From assembly GCA_027619595.1 (NCBI GenBank), contig JAQCHP010000037.1, forward strand, positions 1-37,960: 37,960 nucleotides of DNA. Direction: 5' to 3'. Positions 34,982 through 37,960 of the stretch are shown piece after piece (positions within the stretch are counted from its first letter, which is position 1; the number at the start of each line of letters is the position of its first letter). The translations under genes were made by a program, and so were the position numbers. The notes beneath the pieces were generated by a model. That model was not told the DNA's origin, ran no database searches, and worked only from the letters and a program-made list of their open reading frames with translations. The DNA comes from Planctomycetota bacterium (GTDB taxonomy: Bacteria; Planctomycetota; Planctomycetia; Pirellulales; Pirellulaceae).

Positions 34982-37378
34982 CTACTCGGCGCACAGGAAT
35001 TCACTTGTGTTCAGTAAAGTGTGACATAGATCGATCATCGCACGCCGTTCCGCGACTGACGGACTTGTATGCTCCACTTCAATATACAACTGCCGCTTTT
35101 GTTGTAATGCCTCCAGGCAAGTGGTAGCCTCCCAGGCATCGGGTTTTCGGGAAAGGGATAGCTGAAAGGCGTAGTCAATCCGTTCTGTGTCGGATGAAGT
35201 CGAGTTGCGGACACGCTCTGCCAACCGCTCCGATACTTCGATCACCATCCTGTCGTTGAGCATAGCCAATGCCTGAAGTGGCACGGCCGAGCCATCACGT
35301 CGCGCGCAGGTTGTGGCGATACTCGGTTGGTCAAATACCGAAAGCAGCGAATGGTGGTAGGCTCGGCGGGACACGAGATACACGGAACGACGCCAAGCGT
35401 CCGCGGGCTTTGCCAGCTTTTCCACGTTGATATCGACTCGGCCGTCGGGGCTGGTTTTGAGTAGCACGGGCGGTCCACCCATCGAACGATCGAGTTTTCC
35501 GCTGACGTCCAAGAGAACGTCGCGAATTACTTCGGACTCGAGTCGGCGGAGCGGCATCCGCCAATAGAGTCGATTCTCGGGGTCAATTTCGCGGGGATTC
35601 GGACGGGGTTCGGCGTCTAATTGCGATGACGACTGCCGATAAACAGTGGAGGTCATCATGAGTCGTATCAGGGGTTTAATATGCCAGCGGCGGTTTTGAA
35701 ATTCGAGGGCTAGATAATCCAAGAGTTCGGGATGGATTGGAGGTGTTCCCTGTACGCCAAAATCCGCATCTGTCGAAGCCAATCCGTTGCCGAAAAGATG
35801 CATCCAGATGCGGTTCGCCATGACGCGAGACACGAGCGCTGACGCGCGTGTGTTACGAGTTGTAAGCCATTGCGCCAAAGCAGTGCGTCGACCACTTGTC
35901 GATTCTAGCTTCGGAGGAGTCATTGTTGCCAGATTCGGGTGGTCGCACAAAACCTGGACGTATCCGGGTGAAATTTCGTGGCCAGGGTTTTCATGTTGCC
36001 CATCAAGAAACAAGTACGTAGATGGTGGGGGCCCGACGTCGAACAGTGCTTGGATCTTGTTCCAGCTACGATGTCGGTTGGAAGCGGTTTTGATTTCGTG
36101 CTGATTTTTGGCCAAGAGATCCTTCTCGACCGGACTCATGGCCATATCAATCTCGGCATCGGTGACCGTGAGAATGGTTGCGAACTTATTGACAATCGCT
36201 TTTTGAGCTGAGTCTCTCGTCTTCTTGTCCGTGTTCCAAGCCGCCCGGGTCTCGGACCGCAATAATTCCGGCACATTGAGCAATTTTTCCTCGAAGAGCC
36301 GCGTTCGGTAAGGTTCCCGCAGGGCCGCAACTTGCTTGTTAAGATCGATAACTTGGTTGTCAATTGCGACGTTCTGTTTTCGGATTTCTTCGGCCTCGCT
36401 CAGAGGTATATCGGGCAGCGTTCGATCATCAAGTTCTTTGCTCCACGACACTGCTGGCTTCCAGGAATCGGGGTTGTAGGCAGGCGTGAAGATTGCCATG
36501 AGGCGATAGTAATCTTCCTGCAGAATTGGGTCGAATTTGTGGTCGTGACATCGCGCACAGTTGACCGTCAAACCCAACAGCCCTTTGCCGACGATTTCAA
36601 CGGTGTCATTCAGCACTTCATAAAAATTGGTTGGTATGTTACTCACCGGCTCCGTTGTTTGGTCGCGCGCCGTGCGAAGATATCCCGTCGCGATGAGGCG
36701 TCGCATGGTTTCCGGTCGCATTACATCGGATGTGCGCCAGTTGTCGATTTCATCACCGGCCAATTGTTCAAGTAGAAATTGATCGTAGGGTACATCGTCA
36801 TTAAAGCATTGAATAACGTAGTCCCGATAGCGCCACTTTCCTTCGGTCAGGGCCAAATCATTGGGGTTCCCATCGAACCCTACAGTGTCAGCGTAACCTG
36901 CCACGTCGAGCCAATGCCGCCCCCAGCGTTCACCAAAATGGGGTGATGCCATCAGTCGGTCAATGAGTCGCTCATAGGCACCATCTGCAGTATCCGAAAG
37001 AAATTCTTTGCGTTCGTCGGGAGATGGTGGAAGTCCCGTCAGGTCCAAATAGGCGCGACGCATGAGAGTAACTTTGTCTGCGTCCGGGCTAAATTCAAGT
37101 CCGTTCGATTCCAGTTTGTCTAGGATGAACGCGTCAATTGGATTGCGCAGTCTGTCGGGATTGCGAACAGTTGGCATCGCAGAGGAATCTAGCAAGCGAA
37201 AAGACCAGTGGTCTTGTTCGCGGACGGCGGTCTGCTTTGCAAAGTTCTCTGAAGATGCGGCACTCGGGCCCGCAACTTCCCGGCCAATTGCGCCCGAAAC
37301 CGTAGCGAGTTGAATAGCTAAAACTGGCAGCCATGCGGCAAGTCCAAACCACAGCACCCATCTATTGGGAACGTGCAT
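34982..37378 (-). CDS. DUF1549/DUF1553 domain protein (planctomycete cytochrome-like family)
   Basis: A 798-residue exported protein. A signal helix (about 6-30, WVLWFGLAAWLPVLAIQL) is followed by DUF1549 (about 70-270: NPIDAFILDKL, RRAYLDLTGLPPSP, RLMASPHFGERWGRHWLD) containing the CxxCH site NCARCHDHKFDPI. DUF1553 follows (about 500-760: RTALAQWLTTRNTRASALVSR, MANRIWMHLFG, TPPIHPELLDYLA). The separate N-terminal cytochrome-c domain seen in many relatives is absent, so this is the shorter version. The ATG at 37378 has an AAGGAA site; upstream frame to 37507 is not coding-like. It heads a two-gene operon with DUF1501. Confidence 0.93.
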   Translation of the reverse strand: MHVPNRWVLWFGLAAWLPVLAIQLATVSGAIGREVAGPSAASSENFAKQTAVREQDHWSFRLLDSSAMPTVRNPDRLRNPIDAFILDKLESNGLEFSPDADKVTLMRRAYLDLTGLPPSPDERKEFLSDTADGAYERLIDRLMASPHFGERWGRHWLDVAGYADTVGFDGNPNDLALTEGKWRYRDYVIQCFNDDVPYDQFLLEQLAGDEIDNWRTSDVMRPETMRRLIATGYLRTARDQTTEPVSNIPTNFYEVLNDTVEIVGKGLLGLTVNCARCHDHKFDPILQEDYYRLMAIFTPAYNPDSWKPAVSWSKELDDRTLPDIPLSEAEEIRKQNVAIDNQVIDLNKQVAALREPYRTRLFEEKLLNVPELLRSETRAAWNTDKKTRDSAQKAIVNKFATILTVTDAEIDMAMSPVEKDLLAKNQHEIKTASNRHRSWNKIQALFDVGPPPSTYLFLDGQHENPGHEISPGYVQVLCDHPNLATMTPPKLESTSGRRTALAQWLTTRNTRASALVSRVMANRIWMHLFGNGLASTDADFGVQGTPPIHPELLDYLALEFQNRRWHIKPLIRLMMTSTVYRQSSSQLDAEPRPNPREIDPENRLYWRMPLRRLESEVIRDVLLDVSGKLDRSMGGPPVLLKTSPDGRVDINVEKLAKPADAWRRSVYLVSRRAYHHSLLSVFDQPSIATTCARRDGSAVPLQALAMLNDRMVIEVSERLAERVRNSTSSDTERIDYAFQLSLSRKPDAWEATTCLEALQQKRQLYIEVEHTSPSVAERRAMIDLCHTLLNTSEFLCAE

Positions 37379-37795
37379 GTTTGGGTTCCTTACATCAGGG
37401 GAGTGAGACGCAGTAACCAAAAGGCGGGGTTTGACGAAGCGATCTGGGGCAGCGACTTGAGGCTGCCGCCCCCTCCCCATTGTGCGGCATCGATCAGTAG
37501 GTTTCAAGTGAGTCGCAGGGGGAAACCGTTTACCGACGAAGCGCCATTTTGGTCATCAGACAGAGGAAGCCGTCGCGGACTTCCACCGCCAGCGCACGAA
37601 ACTTGCCCCTATTCTTTCCTGACTTTCCAACCAGTGGCAACCTCGCGGGAAGACGAACCTGGCGACAATTTTTCCAGAATTCCTACGTGTTGATGTTCGC
37701 TTCGCGACATCTCTGGCGTCTTAGTGATCAAGGAGAGATAGGCGACCCGTCGGACACGGTCTCGGCTTGGTTGCATACGAGGTTCGCCTTCCTTC

Positions 37796-37821
37796 CGTCG
37801 CGTTGGACGTTCCACGCGACG
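37796..37821. repeat. Perfect 8-bp hairpin upstream of RAYT
   Basis: CGTCGCGT and ACGCGACG form a perfect stem around a 10-base loop. It ends 51 bases before the transposase start and could be part of a REP/BIME-type element or an operator. Confidence 0.55.
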
Positions 37822-37832
37822 AACGGATCCCA

Positions 37833-37849
37833 GTAGCCGATGGTCGGCT
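37833..37849. repeat. REP-like element: GTAG followed by a palindrome
   Basis: GTAG at 37833-37836 runs directly into AGCCGA-TGG-TCGGCT (37835-37849). Known REP sequences mobilised by RAYT transposases consist of a conserved GTAG-type tetranucleotide 5' of an imperfect palindrome, and this sits 23 bases upstream of a RAYT start. Assignment needs further copies elsewhere in the genome. Confidence 0.45.
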
Positions 37850-37872
37850 CATCACAGCGAAGGGAAAGTGCT

Positions 37873-37960
37873 ATGGCAACGCCTCGAAAAGATGTCTTTG
37901 ATCCGCATGTCGTCGGGATATATCACTGCATGACCCGCTGCGTACGGCAGCTCTTCTTGA
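37873..37960 (+). CDS. REP-associated tyrosine transposase (RAYT, Y1 family), 5' fragment
   Basis: The window ends 29 codons into this gene. The visible N-terminus, MATPRKDVFDPHVVGIYHC followed by MTRCVRQLFL, matches the opening of planctomycete IS200-like/RAYT transposases, whose first strand typically reads 'YHCxxRCVRRxFL'. The catalytic HUH motif and tyrosine would lie beyond the edge. The ATG follows GAAGGGAAAGTGCT, an acceptable ribosome site. REP-like hairpins stand just upstream. It is an incomplete gene because of the window edge, with no sign of damage in the part seen. Confidence 0.75.
   Translation, partial: MATPRKDVFDPHVVGIYHCMTRCVRQLFL

Larger units (their letters stand above)
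37379..37872. other. Divergent region with hairpins between DUF1549 and RAYT genes
   Basis: No gene is convincing in this 494-base gap. A GC-rich hairpin GGCAGC-N8-GCTGCC (37448-37467), extended by GG/CC with a bulge, lies about 70 bases upstream of the DUF1549 start. Two further hairpins, described separately, lie just before the transposase start. Confidence 0.55.

Noticed and set aside
1-37960. tRNA, rRNA and CRISPR arrays
   Set aside because: T-loop-like words such as GATTCGAAC occur (for example near 17534), but inside protein genes and without cloverleaf arms. No regularly spaced repeats were found.

Overview
The gene content points to a planctomycete, most likely of the Pirellula/Rhodopirellula type. 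The evidence is a DUF1549/DUF1553 plus DUF1501 pair, a rhomboid protease beginning MGIYDR, a MoxR-DUF58-BatA-VWA cluster next to a DUF4159 protein, an FtsH, a long TolC-like protein with an FYRxQADRDAY-type N-terminus, a degenerate stand-alone receiver and a planctomycete-type REP-associated transposase. This placement rests on family recognition, not on a database search. No rRNA, tRNA or CRISPR array was seen.

Layout. At 0.3-1.4 kb lies a membrane-anchored PIN-TRAM protein. From 6.5 down to 1.4 kb a leftward operon encodes an NtrC-type sigma54 activator, a receiver plus histidine kinase (probably one hybrid gene split by a frameshift), a second kinase with a FixL-like PAS domain, and a class IV aminotransferase. 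From 6.9 to 10.8 kb are two universal stress proteins, a D-lactate dehydrogenase and a pyruvate-decarboxylase-like enzyme. At 11-13.1 kb is a DgcA/DgcN-like pair (enolase-superfamily racemase and DUF1611 protein). At 13.2-16 kb is the TolC-like protein. Then come a coiled-coil membrane protein, a rhomboid protease, a DUF4159 protein and the divergent MoxR/DUF58/BatA/VWA operon (21.6-28.2 kb). A secreted protein with 42 cysteines, a receiver lacking its phosphoacceptor, and a small Lys-rich protein occupy 28.3-30.4 kb. A 1-kb non-coding stretch precedes ftsH. It is followed by the leftward DUF1549-DUF1501 operon and, at the right edge, the first 29 codons of a RAYT transposase with REP-like hairpins upstream.

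Most interesting system. The PAS domain of the kinase at 2411-3592 keeps the residues that in FixL bind haem and sense O2: His72, Ile87, Arg92, Leu108 and Ile110, at FixL spacing. The same operon carries an NtrC-type activator. Three -24/-12 sigma54 promoter sequences lie at 6594-6579 (regulator operon), 6872-6887 (first usp) and 8008-7993 (second usp, a perfect consensus match), immediately beside fermentation genes. I infer an oxygen-responsive, sigma54-dependent stress and fermentation regulon that uses a FixL-like sensor with an NtrC-like rather than FixJ-like output. The promoter and residue matches are read from the sequence; the wiring is inference.
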